Of a DNA stretch of 64,000 nucleotides, positions 17,592 through 27,002 are shown piece by piece. The stretch spans positions 558,001-622,000 of the forward strand of contig NZ_BOSG01000002.1 of the NCBI RefSeq assembly GCF_018403225.1, read 5' to 3'. Under the pieces are notes generated by a model. That model was not told the DNA's origin. It was given only the letters and a program-made list of their open reading frames with translations, and searched no databases. The stretch is from Paenibacillus sp. J23TS9. Lineage in GTDB: Bacteria; Bacillota; Bacilli; Paenibacillales; Paenibacillaceae. Positions within the stretch are counted from its first letter, which is position 1. Each line of letters starts with the position of its first letter. Position numbers and translations under genes: made by a program.

Positions 17592-18953
17592 TCAGGCCTG
17601 CTGCAGCTGTTCCGTCTTGATCTCAGGCAGCGCCGCGATGCCGGCCGAATTCAGGAAATTCCATGGCTTATTATAGTGAGGCTGGAAGAAGAAGTCCACG
17701 AAAGCCAGCTCGTCGACGGTCATCCCGTTTTGAATACATACCGACAGCGTGTTCATCGCTTGCGTTAAGTCGACTTTGGACATAATCTGCGCGCCCAGAA
17801 GACGGCGGCTTTCTTTTTCATAAACAACCTTCACGTTCACGGTCTCTGCTGTAGGCATGAACTCCGGCCGGTAAGCATCTTCAATCGTAACCGTATCTGC
17901 ATTCAGCTTCTCGTCCTTACATGCACCTTCGGTAAGTCCGGTCGAAGCTAAGTTCAGATCGTATATTTTCAATCCCGATGTTCCCTGTGTGCCCAGGTAC
18001 TTCGTCGTTTTACGCATCAGATTGCGGGCCACCAGCATGCCCATGCGTACTGCGTTCGTTGCCAGCGGGATATATGCTGCCTTGCCTGTCGGATTGTATC
18101 TGACCGCGCAGCTGTCACCCGCGGCGAAAACATCCTCCTTACTGGTCTGCATATACTCATCAACGATGATCGCGCCGTTAGGCAGCATATCTACCTGACC
18201 TTTGAGCAGCTCCGTATTGGGACGGAATCCGATGCAGAGAATGACCAGGTCGGTCTCTATTTTGCCTTTGCTTGTAACGACATGGCTCACCATGCCATCC
18301 TTGCCTTCAAAAGCTTGCACCGTCTGCCCCAGCGCCAGCTCGATGCCTTTGCTGCTGAACGACTCCTCGATCCGGCTGCTGAATTCGGCATCCAGATACC
18401 GGTTCAATATCCGGTCTGCACTATCAATGAGCGTGACCTGCTTGCCGCTCTGCTGGAATGCTTCCACCAGTTCCACTCCAATATAGCCTGCGCCGACAAC
18501 CGTGATATGATTCACGTTCTTTGCTTTATCAATAATGGTGTTGGAATGATCATAGTTTTTGCAGAGCAGAATATTACCAAGCTCCATCCCCGCCAGCTTC
18601 GGAACAATGGGCCAAGAACCTGTCGTGACAATAAGTTTATCAAAAGAATCCTCGAATGCCTCTCCAGTCTGCATGTTGCGAACCTGTAGCTTCTTGGCGT
18701 CTGCATCAACCGCCAGAACCTCGTGACGCATATGGGTCACGACACCCAAATCAGCCAGCTGCTGCGGCGACGAGTAGAAAAGCCCTTCCGGATCTTTTAC
18801 GATTCCACCTACATACAGGGCGATACCGCAGGATAGAAAGGATATGTTATCGTTACGTTCATAAACGGTAATTTGTGCTTCAGGGTAAAGCTTTGCGGCG
18901 TTAACTACCGCTGCCGTTCCTGCATGTGTACAACCGATGACTGCAATTTTCAT
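17592..18953 (-). CDS. NADH oxidase (water-forming type), FAD/NAD flavoprotein
   Basis: 453-residue pyridine nucleotide-disulfide oxidoreductase. Rossmann motif MKIAVIGCTHAGTAA at the N-terminus, the single redox cysteine Cys42 in FLSCGIA typical of NADH oxidase/NADH peroxidase/CoA-disulfide reductase, a second dinucleotide fold ITVVGAGYIGVELVEAF near 155, FAD site VFAAGDSCAVRY near 280, and a C-terminal dimerisation domain. It would oxidise NADH with O2 and restore NAD+. RBS AAGGAGGAA. Two Rex-type operators lie upstream, which supports NADH-responsive control. CoA-disulfide reductase activity is the main alternative. Confidence 0.87.
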   Translation of the reverse strand: MKIAVIGCTHAGTAAVVNAAKLYPEAQITVYERNDNISFLSCGIALYVGGIVKDPEGLFYSSPQQLADLGVVTHMRHEVLAVDADAKKLQVRNMQTGEAFEDSFDKLIVTTGSWPIVPKLAGMELGNILLCKNYDHSNTIIDKAKNVNHITVVGAGYIGVELVEAFQQSGKQVTLIDSADRILNRYLDAEFSSRIEESFSSKGIELALGQTVQAFEGKDGMVSHVVTSKGKIETDLVILCIGFRPNTELLKGQVDMLPNGAIIVDEYMQTSKEDVFAAGDSCAVRYNPTGKAAYIPLATNAVRMGMLVARNLMRKTTKYLGTQGTSGLKIYDLNLASTGLTEGACKDEKLNADTVTIEDAYRPEFMPTAETVNVKVVYEKESRRLLGAQIMSKVDLTQAMNTLSVCIQNGMTVDELAFVDFFFQPHYNKPWNFLNSAGIAALPEIKTEQLQQA

Positions 18954-19073
18954 GATAAGTTCCTCCTTGGGAATGGTTAGTTTTTTAATAAAATTTGATC
19001 TATGGTGCTATAAAGCATGTATTCATGCGGCGTTGTTGGATTGGAGAATAGAAACTTGATGAAATAGATGTTT

Positions 19074-19091
19074 TTGTGATTTATTTCACAT
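19074..19091. promoter_or_regulatory. Rex-type operator 1 upstream of NADH oxidase
   Basis: TTGTGATTTATTTCACAT closely matches the Rex consensus TTGTGAANNNNTTCACAA. It lies about 120 bp before the oxidase start. The repressor Rex releases such sites when NADH rises. Confidence 0.7.
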
Positions 19092-19101
19092 TTACAGTAT
19101 A

Positions 19102-19119
19102 CTGTGATTTTTTTCACAT
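19102..19119. promoter_or_regulatory. Rex-type operator 2 upstream of NADH oxidase
   Basis: CTGTGATTTTTTTCACAT, 28 bp from the first copy centre to centre. The rest of the 18954-19332 gap is AT-rich and ends in the clpE terminator; no further gene is seen. Confidence 0.7.
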
Positions 19120-19216
19120 TGCAAGGGGTTAGACGTCTAATTTCAAATATTGTTCATATTTTCACATTCATCACAACAAAATATTCTACCCTCCTCGCCA
19201 TAGGCCGAGCCGTTAA

Positions 19217-19294
19217 AAAACAAAAAAATACGCCCTTCAGGAATGATTCATAGGTTGAACCTGAAGGTTCTACCCCTACCATTCTGAAAGGCGC
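19217..19294 (-). terminator. clpE terminator with nested hairpin
   Basis: Outer arms 19231-19245 and 19280-19293 (CGCCCTTCAGGAATG against CATTCTGAAAGGCG) enclose a small palindrome GAACCTGAAGGTTC. On the minus strand the outer stem is followed by T7. Good fit to an intrinsic terminator for clpE. Confidence 0.75.
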
Positions 19295-19332
19295 ACTTCG
19301 TCTAAAAGTTATTGTTGATGTGAAGCAGAGAA

Positions 19333-21489
19333 TCAGGCCTTCGTTACCTGAATCACGTCATCTTGAACATCGACTTCAACATGCTGCACATCCTCATCGT
19401 CCAGCACCAGATCGGTGATGCCGTCTTCTACGTACTGCTGGATGACACGGCGCAGCGGACGGGCTCCAAATGCCGGATTGTAACCCAGCTCTGACAGTTT
19501 CTTCTTGGCATCATCAGAGACGTTAAGGGAAATACCCTGCTCGCCAAGCGTGATCTCAATTTCGCCGAGCATATTATCGACAATCTGAACGAGATCATCT
19601 TCCTTCAGTGAAGCAAACGGAATAATCGCATCAAAGCGGTTCAGGAATTCAGGCCGGAAGTACGAGCCCAGCGAGTCCAAAATCGAACTGGTCTGTACGG
19701 ATTCAGCAGCCGAGAAGCCTACTGTGATCTTTTTCTCCGTAATGCCTGCATTGGAGGTCATAATGATCACCGTTTCCTTAAAGCTTACGGTACGGCCCTG
19801 GCTGTCCGTCAGGCGGCCGTCATCCAATACCTGCAGGAACATATTCTGCACATCGGGATGCGCCTTCTCAATTTCATCCAGCAGGATAATACTGTACGGA
19901 TTGCGGCGTACACGCTCCGTCAATTGACCCGCTTCATCATGACCGACATAGCCTGGAGGCGAACCGATCAGCTTGGAGACGGAATGTTTCTCCATATATT
20001 CGCTCATATTCAGCCGAATCATAGCGTCTGCCTGACCAAACAGTTCCTCTGCCAGCGACTTGGACAGTTCTGTCTTACCAACACCGGTTGGTCCGACGAA
20101 CAGGAAGGAAGCGATTGGTTTATTTTTCGGCTTGAGTCCTGCACGGCTGCGGCGTACCGCTTTAGCTACCTTCTCCACCGCTTCGGTCTGACCGATCACT
20201 TTCGTTTCCAGACGGGCTGCAAGGTTCTTCATCTTGTTCTGCTCATCCTGCTGCAGTTTACCGACCGGAATGCCTGTTTTGCGTTCAATGATCTGCTGTA
20301 TATCCTCTACACGCACCTCTGTCTGGCTGCCGTGATCCGTTCCGGCATGATTGAGCTGGTTCAACAGACTGGCTTCTTCATCGCGCAGTTTAGCAGCAAG
20401 TTCGTAATTTTCAGCTTGGGTTGCCTGATCCTTCTCGCCGCTAATTTTCTCAAGACGTGCTTGAATCTGCCCATGACCGCTCTCGGAAGCACGCAGATTC
20501 AGTTTGGCGCCCGATTCATCAAGCAGATCGATGGCTTTATCCGGCAGGAAGCGGTCCTGAATATAACGGTGAGATAACTGTACACAAGCTACAATGGTGT
20601 CATCCGAATAGCGGACCCCATGGAATTCCTCGTATTTCGGACGCAGTCCTTTCAGAATCTCAATGGTTTCCTGTACCGTTGGTTCATCGACCATGACTGG
20701 TTGGAACCGGCGTTCCAGGGCAGCATCTTTTTCGATCTGACGATATTCCTTCAGTGTAGTAGCACCGATCACCTGCAATTCACCGCGTGCCAACACGGGC
20801 TTCAGGATATTACCGGCATCCATCGAACCTTCAGCGGAACCAGCACCGACCAGCAGATGGATCTCGTCAATGAATAACAGAACATTCTCGCGCTGCTGCA
20901 GCTCGGCAATCAATTGTTTGACTTTCTCTTCGAACTGACCCCGGATCCCTGTACCTGCAACAAGAGAGGCAACATCCAGTGAATATACCTCTTTATTCAG
21001 CAGCTTGGCCGGTACTTTGCCTTCGATAATACGGAGGGCAAGACCTTCGGCGATGGCTGTTTTACCAACCCCTGGTTCACCGATCAGCACCGGGTTGTTC
21101 TTACTGCGGCGGTTCAAAATTTCAATGACACGTTCGATCTCCTCATCACGGCCAATCACCGTATCAATCTGGCCAGCATTCGCGGCGTCATTCAGATTGC
21201 GTCCCAGCTGATCCAGCATTCCGCCTCTTTGGCTGCCGTTGCCGGAAGCTCGGTTAGCTGCAGCATGGGTGCCAGAAGCATCATGTTGAGCTTGCTGCGG
21301 CTGCATGAAGCCTTTGAAGAATTCATCGATCGGCGGCATGCCCGATGAGCCGAAACCGGCATGGAACGGGATTCCGCTGTTCATTTTTGCATAGCATTCC
21401 TGACATATATAAAGTTTTTCGGATTTTTGATTGATTGTTAGGCTAAGTCCTACCGTTGCTTCGTTATGATTACATTTTTGACAACGCAT
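19333..21489 (-). CDS. clpE: ATP-dependent Clp protease ATPase subunit ClpE
   Basis: 718-residue Hsp100 unfoldase. The N-terminal zinc finger with Cys3/Cys6 and Cys29/Cys32 (CQKC...CQEC) separates ClpE from ClpC. First AAA+ domain with Walker A GEPGVGKT and Walker B LLFIDEIH, a UVR-like middle segment near 350-390, and second AAA+ domain with [11 protein letters not shown] and sensor/arginine motifs in [16 protein letters not shown]. It works with ClpP on misfolded proteins under heat or disulfide stress. The start at 21489 puts the zinc finger at the N-terminus; the longer frame to 21576 has no RBS. Controlled by the CtsR box upstream. Confidence 0.93.
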   Translation of the reverse strand: MRCQKCNHNEATVGLSLTINQKSEKLYICQECYAKMNSGIPFHAGFGSSGMPPIDEFFKGFMQPQQAQHDASGTHAAANRASGNGSQRGGMLDQLGRNLNDAANAGQIDTVIGRDEEIERVIEILNRRSKNNPVLIGEPGVGKTAIAEGLALRIIEGKVPAKLLNKEVYSLDVASLVAGTGIRGQFEEKVKQLIAELQQRENVLLFIDEIHLLVGAGSAEGSMDAGNILKPVLARGELQVIGATTLKEYRQIEKDAALERRFQPVMVDEPTVQETIEILKGLRPKYEEFHGVRYSDDTIVACVQLSHRYIQDRFLPDKAIDLLDESGAKLNLRASESGHGQIQARLEKISGEKDQATQAENYELAAKLRDEEASLLNQLNHAGTDHGSQTEVRVEDIQQIIERKTGIPVGKLQQDEQNKMKNLAARLETKVIGQTEAVEKVAKAVRRSRAGLKPKNKPIASFLFVGPTGVGKTELSKSLAEELFGQADAMIRLNMSEYMEKHSVSKLIGSPPGYVGHDEAGQLTERVRRNPYSIILLDEIEKAHPDVQNMFLQVLDDGRLTDSQGRTVSFKETVIIMTSNAGITEKKITVGFSAAESVQTSSILDSLGSYFRPEFLNRFDAIIPFASLKEDDLVQIVDNMLGEIEITLGEQGISLNVSDDAKKKLSELGYNPAFGARPLRRVIQQYVEDGITDLVLDDEDVQHVEVDVQDDVIQVTKA

Positions 21490-21627
21490 TGTACATGGCC
21501 CCTTTCTTGGTATGTTGCTAATTGGGTTGGATGAAGCTAAGTTATTAGTCTTTAACTGAGTTGTGAAAATGAACACCGCCGTAACGGTATTCGGTCTAAG
21601 TTTGACGTTTGATCAATTTCTTTTGAC

Positions 21628-21672
21628 TTTGACTTTCTTTGACTATTATACCGCATTCAGACGCAAAGTCAA
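21628..21672 (-). promoter_or_regulatory. clpE promoter with CtsR operator
   Basis: Minus strand: -35 TTGACT (21667-21672), 16 bp, -10 TATAAT (21645-21650), then AGTCAAA-GAA-AGTCAAA (21628-21644), a perfect match to the CtsR heptad repeat RGTCAAANANRGTCAAA. A third heptad overlaps at 21622-21628. Confidence 0.88.
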
Positions 21673-21701
21673 GATGTTTGAAAACGATATATTGAAAATT
21701 T

Positions 21702-21800
21702 TCATTTTGTTTTCCGGAAGCCGCGTGGAGGCAAACTCACCAGGTCAAAGCTGTCATCGATGCGGATGCCGTCACGGATGATCTGAAGGTGTACATTCAT
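21702..21800 (-). CDS. Possible small ORF of 32 residues
   Basis: An ATG-started frame encoding MNVHLQIIRDGIRIDD... ends with TGA just upstream of the clpE -35. The frame stays open for about 19 further codons upstream of the ATG, so it could also be a gene remnant. RBS support is poor (AGG only 1-2 nt away). The composition looks coding-like, but I recognise no family. The rest of the 21490-21956 gap holds the clpE promoter and the terminator at 21917. Confidence 0.25.
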   Translation of the reverse strand: MNVHLQIIRDGIRIDDSFDLVSLPPRGFRKTK

Positions 21801-21916
21801 ACCTGTCTTGCAGAACACGCAGACCAAAAGAGCTGCCCAGTGGGAAGTAACCCCCGGCAGCCCTTCTTATTGCTCATGAAGCCATTCCCTCGAAATTCCG
21901 TACGAGTAACTTGCAC

Positions 21917-21950
21917 CAAAAAAAGGGACATCGACAGATGCCCCTTTTCG
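21917..21950 (-). terminator. Terminator after DUF4091 gene
   Basis: Minus strand: GGGGCATC-tgtc-GATGTCCC followed by T7. It ends the six-gene importer/two-component/hydrolase operon. Confidence 0.88.
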
Positions 21951-21956
21951 TAAAAG

Positions 21957-23615
21957 CTATTTCTTCATCAGCATATGCTCTTTAATCTTACCGTTGATCC
22001 AATCCCGCTTCGACAGAATCCAATCCGCATTCCTCGGATAGCAGCTGAATGTGATCGGCTCATCCAAGCCCTCATCCAGCGCCGCGAGTACCTCATCCCG
22101 TCCCATCAGTTCCTCCAGCAGGCGCAGCGCGCGCAAATCCTGCAGCGCCTCGTACATAACCTCCATCCGGATCGATTCGATCGGGCCGTCCTCGCCCGGA
22201 TACACCAGGTAGGCGTCGCCGGAAGGGAAGGCACCCCCTGCATCCGTCACGCGGAACGGGTCGATAACCTGCTTGGAATACTGCGTATACCAGAAGTTAT
22301 ACCCCCAGTGCAGGAATCCGGCCGCATCGTATTTGTACAATTGGTAACCGAGTATCCGGTTGCGTGCAGACGGCATGCTGAAGAAGCGGTTGGATACATC
22401 CCTGTACTGTGATACGCAGTAATACGTCCACAGCGGCGTGACCCCGTGCTCCAGGAAAGGCTCGATGTGATTGTTGGCCGGGATCGGGTTCTCCACCAAA
22501 CCCTTTTCATAGAAGTCGTAATCCGACAGCGCGTCGATGATGGGAAATCCCTCGAGCAGATCCTTGACGATATTACGGGCGCTTTCGTAAGACTCCAGGT
22601 GATCCAGCGTCGGCTCATCGGAAATATGGAAATAGCTGCGGCTTTCCAGCCCGTTCTCCCGAATCCAGTCAACCAGCTGCGGCAGGAACTGATTCAGGAA
22701 TGCACGATAGGCGTCGCCCGACGCGTCGGTCTCCCAGCCGAAGATGCGCTTCGCTTCGCCATCTGCGGTTGCCATGATTTTCGGCGCGTGCTTCGCCCCC
22801 CACTGCGTGAACAGATGCGAGAATTCGAAATACTCGATGCCGCATTCGTTACACAGCTCCACCCATCTTTTCAGGCGGTCAAACCCGAAACGGAACTGAT
22901 TCTCCCCCGTCACCTCGACATCGACCAATTGCACGGTCGGCCGTTCCCCTCCGACTTCCGTATCGAGCGGAGGCGTGAAGAGTGGCGTCAGCAGCATATT
23001 GATGCCGTGATCCACCGCGGTTTGTATGTACTGTTTCAGGAGCTCCCAGTGTCTTTCGCTGAACGCATCCGTATGATAGTGCGTCGTCAGGCAATCCGTG
23101 TGAAACCACTGCGTATGCAGAAGCTGCTGCTTCGGCAGCTGTGCCCCGATGATCTCCAGTTCAAAGCGTTCCTTTGCCAGCTCCTCTCCCGATTCCGTCA
23201 CGAAACGCACCACGATCGGGTACAGGCCAGGTTCAAGCTCGTTCTTCGGATTTACCGTGATCCAAATCGAACGCCATTGCGCCGGATATGCACGCACGCC
23301 GTCTTCATTCAGCGGCAGCAGCGGATCCGGATACAGGCCAGGCGTGGTCCGCAGCATGTTGTCGTCATGATCGCCCTGCACAGGGTACTCCGATGGCGAC
23401 AGACCGACGCTGCGCAGCGTGATGTAATCCCCGATTTCGGACTCGACCTTCACATGAATCGACGGAATCCAATGCTGCGACCGATAGGCCACCTGGTACG
23501 AGAAGACCTCATTCTGGAGTGCCGCTCCCTTGACGACTTCCGTCTCCTGCAGCTCCTCATCAGGAAATACCTTCACTAAAGAATGGACAATACGGGTTTC
23601 GAATTTCTGCGTCAT
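21957..23615 (-). CDS. DUF4091 / GH123-like glycoside hydrolase, cytoplasmic
   Basis: 552 residues without a signal peptide. An N-terminal beta-sandwich region (about 1-160) is followed by a TIM-barrel-like region with WFHTDCLTTHYH (near 170) and YFEFSHLFTQWG (near 262). HISDEPT carries Asp333-Glu334, matching in kind the adjacent Asp-Glu catalytic pair of GH123 beta-N-acetylgalactosaminidases. The C-terminus has the DUF4091 pattern GFLHWGYNFW and ESIRMEVMYEALQDLRAL. It is last in the operon, with a 4-nt overlap with the regulator. Probable role: cleaving an imported amino-sugar oligosaccharide. Substrate is inferred. Confidence 0.82.
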   Translation of the reverse strand: MTQKFETRIVHSLVKVFPDEELQETEVVKGAALQNEVFSYQVAYRSQHWIPSIHVKVESEIGDYITLRSVGLSPSEYPVQGDHDDNMLRTTPGLYPDPLLPLNEDGVRAYPAQWRSIWITVNPKNELEPGLYPIVVRFVTESGEELAKERFELEIIGAQLPKQQLLHTQWFHTDCLTTHYHTDAFSERHWELLKQYIQTAVDHGINMLLTPLFTPPLDTEVGGERPTVQLVDVEVTGENQFRFGFDRLKRWVELCNECGIEYFEFSHLFTQWGAKHAPKIMATADGEAKRIFGWETDASGDAYRAFLNQFLPQLVDWIRENGLESRSYFHISDEPTLDHLESYESARNIVKDLLEGFPIIDALSDYDFYEKGLVENPIPANNHIEPFLEHGVTPLWTYYCVSQYRDVSNRFFSMPSARNRILGYQLYKYDAAGFLHWGYNFWYTQYSKQVIDPFRVTDAGGAFPSGDAYLVYPGEDGPIESIRMEVMYEALQDLRALRLLEELMGRDEVLAALDEGLDEPITFSCYPRNADWILSKRDWINGKIKEHMLMKK

Positions 23616-25042
23616 ACATTACATCCTCCCTTCATATCCTCCCGGTACTGCGTGGGGGTCTTGCCAATGATCTTTTTGAAAATCTTCGCAAAGTAAAAAT
23701 AGTTCGGGTACCCGGACTGCTCCGAAATCTCGTAAATGGAGAGCCGGGAACGACTTAACAGCTGGCACGCATAGGCAATCCTCTTATCCGTCACATATTG
23801 CAGAAAGGTGGTATTCACCATTTTTCGGAACAGCTGGCTTAAATAGCTGGGATTCACGTAGAACTGCTCTGAAATGCTTTTGAGCGATACATCATCTGTG
23901 AAGTGGCCATCCAGATAACGCAGAATATCCTGCAGTGTTTCATTCTTTACCTGCCCTAACTCTCCAGCCAGCTCGCTACGATGCGAGGATAAATTCCTGA
24001 TCTCGTTCATCATATTCGCGAGGGTCCCATACTTTTCTACCAATTGCTCAAAGCTGTGAATATATTCATCCTGCTCGACTTGACCGCTGTACATGAGGAA
24101 GAACGTATTATAAAAGCGCAGTGCATCCTGAATATCTACCGTGCCCTGTTCAGCATGCTGCATAAACATATCGCAGGCTCTGGATGCCTGCTCCAGATTG
24201 AACTGATTCCCCATTTGCTGGAATAGCTCCTTAATCTCCGGCCACAGGCGTTCAGTAACAGGCATAAACGGTCCCTTCCGTCCCGTAATAAAACACTGGT
24301 ATGATGCAATCTCCGCTTCCTGATAGGCGCAGCGGAGCTGGCCAATATCCGTAATACGCCTGGAACAGCCGAAGCCCTTAATATCCGGGAGTATGGATAA
24401 TCCTACTGTAAGATCGTGATCCATGCTGCCTTCTAGCCCAGCTTCCAGCAAATACATCGTTTCCTGCTTACCCGTGCGTACGCGGATATGCGGAACGGAG
24501 ATACTCCGCAGCTCCTGATCCTCGCCCATGACAGCAACTACGATCATCCCTTGTTCCCTGTTCCAGGAAAGACCCATACGCACAAGCAGTTCATCAGCGT
24601 ATCCCTCATGCTCCAGCCGATCCGACATCAAATACAGCAGCTCCATTTGCAGAAGAAGCTCCTTCTCCTGCTGCATCGCTCTGAACCGGATGAGCAGACT
24701 CGCCATCTCCTCCTCCTCGAACGGCTTCAGACAATACCCGATCGCGCCTGCATTGAGTGCCTGCTGGGCATATTGGAATTCGGCGTGACCGCTGGATACG
24801 ATGAACCGGGTATCCAAGCCCAAGCGGTTTACCTCGCGGATCAGCTCCAGACCATCCATGCCCGGCATACGGACATCCGTGATCACCAGATGGGGCCGGA
24901 GCTCCTGAATCGCCTTCAGGCCCAGGATCCCGTTCATGGCTTCTCCAACCACTTCATATCCGTATGAATCCCAGTCTACAGAACGGCGGATATCTTTCAA
25001 GACCCATTTTTCATCATCGACCATGACAATCTTATACTTCAT
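23612..25042 (-). CDS. YesN-type response regulator (receiver + AraC HTH), second glycan system
   Basis: 476-residue transcription factor. Receiver 1-120 with Asp9/Asp10, phospho-acceptor Asp56 in VITDVRMPG and Lys in CLKPF; a linker/middle region of about 240 residues; C-terminal AraC domain (LKSISEQFYVNPSYLSQLFRKMV, IYEISEQSGYPNYFYFAKIFKKIIGKTPTQYRED). It overlaps the kinase by 4 nt at its start and the hydrolase by 4 nt at its end. It is the best candidate to bind the shared 45-bp element upstream of this operon and of the foldase/beta-helix operon. Confidence 0.9.
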   Translation of the reverse strand: MKYKIVMVDDEKWVLKDIRRSVDWDSYGYEVVGEAMNGILGLKAIQELRPHLVITDVRMPGMDGLELIREVNRLGLDTRFIVSSGHAEFQYAQQALNAGAIGYCLKPFEEEEMASLLIRFRAMQQEKELLLQMELLYLMSDRLEHEGYADELLVRMGLSWNREQGMIVVAVMGEDQELRSISVPHIRVRTGKQETMYLLEAGLEGSMDHDLTVGLSILPDIKGFGCSRRITDIGQLRCAYQEAEIASYQCFITGRKGPFMPVTERLWPEIKELFQQMGNQFNLEQASRACDMFMQHAEQGTVDIQDALRFYNTFFLMYSGQVEQDEYIHSFEQLVEKYGTLANMMNEIRNLSSHRSELAGELGQVKNETLQDILRYLDGHFTDDVSLKSISEQFYVNPSYLSQLFRKMVNTTFLQYVTDKRIAYACQLLSRSRLSIYEISEQSGYPNYFYFAKIFKKIIGKTPTQYREDMKGGCNV

Positions 25043-26853
25043 GCATCATCACCCCGATTTGCCAATATAGTCAGGTATACCTCCGTGCCCGCAGAAGGCG
25101 AGCTCCTGAGCACCAATCCGGAACCGCTTCCATAAGTCAATTGCAGCCTTCTGTGGACGTTCATCAGCCCCAGGCTGTGATTCTCGGTCGTTCCGGGTTC
25201 CCGCTCCGCGTGTCCCGATAGCGCCTGCTGAAGCTGCGCAAGTTTATCCGGCGGAATGCCCTCGCCGTCATCCTTGACCCAGAGCACGGTAGCCCCCTGC
25301 CCGTTGTCGCATCCGCCGATCCGGAGAGTGCCCTTATCCATTTTCCGTTCCAAACCGTGGGATAAAGCATTCTCGACGATGGGCTGCAAAATCATCTTGA
25401 TGATCCTGCGGTCGTACAACTGCGGATCCACGTCATAATAGACGTCAAAGCGATCCTCGAAACGGAACTGCTGGATTTTGACGTAAGATTTCACGATTTC
25501 CAGCTCCTCGCGCAGCGTTACCCGCTCCGCGCCCTTGATGCTGTATTTGTAAATCTGGCTGAGGGCGCCGGTAATTTCCACGAATTGCGGTATGCCAAGC
25601 TCGGCGGCCAACCCTTTCATGGATGCGAGGGTATTGTACAAAAAATGCGGATTAACCTGATGCTTGAGATAGGAAAGCTCCGCCGTCTGCTTGGACAACT
25701 CCAGCTCGTAGATCCGCATGCGCGAGTCCACCGCTTCTTCCGTCAGGTCGTCAATCGCTTCGATCATTTCATTGAATTTGCCCGCCATGATTTTAATTTC
25801 CAGATAACCGTCCAGCTTGATCTCGGTTCTTTCTTTCTGAAACTGTCCCATCTTCAAGGCGTTGATGGCCCGGATGAACATGCGGATGGGGGACACGATA
25901 TTTCTTCCGAACACGATCGCCATGAAGATCAAAGCCGGAACGGTTAAAGCAAGAATGAACATGTAGACCTTCCGAATGTCCGTCATTCCGCGCAGCAGTT
26001 CCTTTTCGGAAATGACGTTGATAATCTTCCCTTCGATATCCGGCAAATCGACCATCCGCACGATATGGCGGGTATGCTGTTGATCGTAGAATACGTAGTT
26101 TCCGCTGCCGGCCTCTTCCAGCTGATCCAGCGCATAGATCTCTCCGATATGTCCGCCGCCGCTGGCCGCGACGATGACGTTGTTCCGGTCGAGGACGTAA
26201 ATTTTGCCGAAGGCATTCTTATATACCTCTTCCATATTGGAGATGAAGGAGGAGGGCTGCATGAATACAACCATGTACCCCAGTCGTCTGCCCACCGTCG
26301 AGGTCGGCATGGCATTGTTAATGGGAAGCCCCACAAGAAAATATTGATTATCCTTGTCCCCGTTATCGATGAGCCCCTTATAATAAGGATTCGAGCCGCT
26401 GTATCCCTTCGATTTCATCTCTTCAATGGTCTTCAGAACGGCTTCCCGCTTCTGCCGATCGAACATCAGGTTAAAATTACTGCCGCCCGTCCCCATAATC
26501 GTCACGTCCGTGATCCCTTCGCGGAGTGAGCTATACCGGGCTACTAGGGTATCCGTCTGCTTGTACAGCTCGTATCTCCACGGGGACTGGTCCTCGGTCT
26601 CCAGCAGATACTGCTGTACCGATTCGTTATAAGCCATCCCTTGGATCAAGCGGTTGGTTGCCGTATTCTGCGCGGAAATATGCTGCCTGATCTTGTTCAG
26701 AAGCAGGTAAGAATAATCGCTGTTCTGGTGATACAGCCACCTCGATGTAAACATATAGGCTGTGGCCATCACCGCAAAGAGCAGCAGCATAAAGGCCAGA
26801 ATAATAAGAAACAGCTGCCGCCGGATCGGCAGTGCTTTGATGTAGTGCAACAA
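25039..26853 (-). CDS. YesM-type sensor histidine kinase, second glycan system
   Basis: About 604 residues. The TTG at 26853 is preferred because GGAGGGGGAG lies 7 nt upstream and the protein then begins just before its first membrane helix (IRRQLFLIILAFMLLLFAVMATAY). The longer ATG frame to 26946 reaches into a hairpin. Extracytoplasmic sensor about 45-295, second helix about 297-320 (MFILALTVPALIFMAIVFG), HAMP, phospho-acceptor His in LKHQVNPHFLYNTLAS, ATPase boxes QPIVENALSHGLE and KDDGEGI. It partners the overlapping YesN-type regulator. Confidence 0.87.
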   Translation of the reverse strand: MLHYIKALPIRRQLFLIILAFMLLLFAVMATAYMFTSRWLYHQNSDYSYLLLNKIRQHISAQNTATNRLIQGMAYNESVQQYLLETEDQSPWRYELYKQTDTLVARYSSLREGITDVTIMGTGGSNFNLMFDRQKREAVLKTIEEMKSKGYSGSNPYYKGLIDNGDKDNQYFLVGLPINNAMPTSTVGRRLGYMVVFMQPSSFISNMEEVYKNAFGKIYVLDRNNVIVAASGGGHIGEIYALDQLEEAGSGNYVFYDQQHTRHIVRMVDLPDIEGKIINVISEKELLRGMTDIRKVYMFILALTVPALIFMAIVFGRNIVSPIRMFIRAINALKMGQFQKERTEIKLDGYLEIKIMAGKFNEMIEAIDDLTEEAVDSRMRIYELELSKQTAELSYLKHQVNPHFLYNTLASMKGLAAELGIPQFVEITGALSQIYKYSIKGAERVTLREELEIVKSYVKIQQFRFEDRFDVYYDVDPQLYDRRIIKMILQPIVENALSHGLERKMDKGTLRIGGCDNGQGATVLWVKDDGEGIPPDKLAQLQQALSGHAEREPGTTENHSLGLMNVHRRLQLTYGSGSGLVLRSSPSAGTEVYLTILANRGDDA

Positions 26854-26950
26854 GAGGCGGCTCCCCCTCCGTGTGATGTTCCAGGACAAGTTTAAGTTCC
26901 TGATATTTCCTCCCATTATCGCATACATTCGCCCCTGAATATGCAATAAA

Positions 26951-26981
26951 CTTCCTCTGCAGGCATAGCCTGCAGAGGAAG
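26951..26981 (-). terminator. Strong hairpin between binding protein and sensor kinase genes
   Basis: A perfect 14-bp stem with a 3-nt loop (CTTCCTCTGCAGGC-ATA-GCCTGCAGAGGAAG). On the minus strand it is followed only by TTTATT, so it is probably a partial terminator or an mRNA 3'-end stabiliser that keeps kinase and regulator levels below transporter levels. Confidence 0.7.
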
Positions 26982-27002
26982 CGACTCACGGAGCAGTACG
27001 GA

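Noticed and set aside
22446..23579. 377-residue plus-strand open frame
   Set aside because: It is antisense to the DUF4091 gene, has no RBS, and its translation lacks any recognisable domain. A frame shadow.
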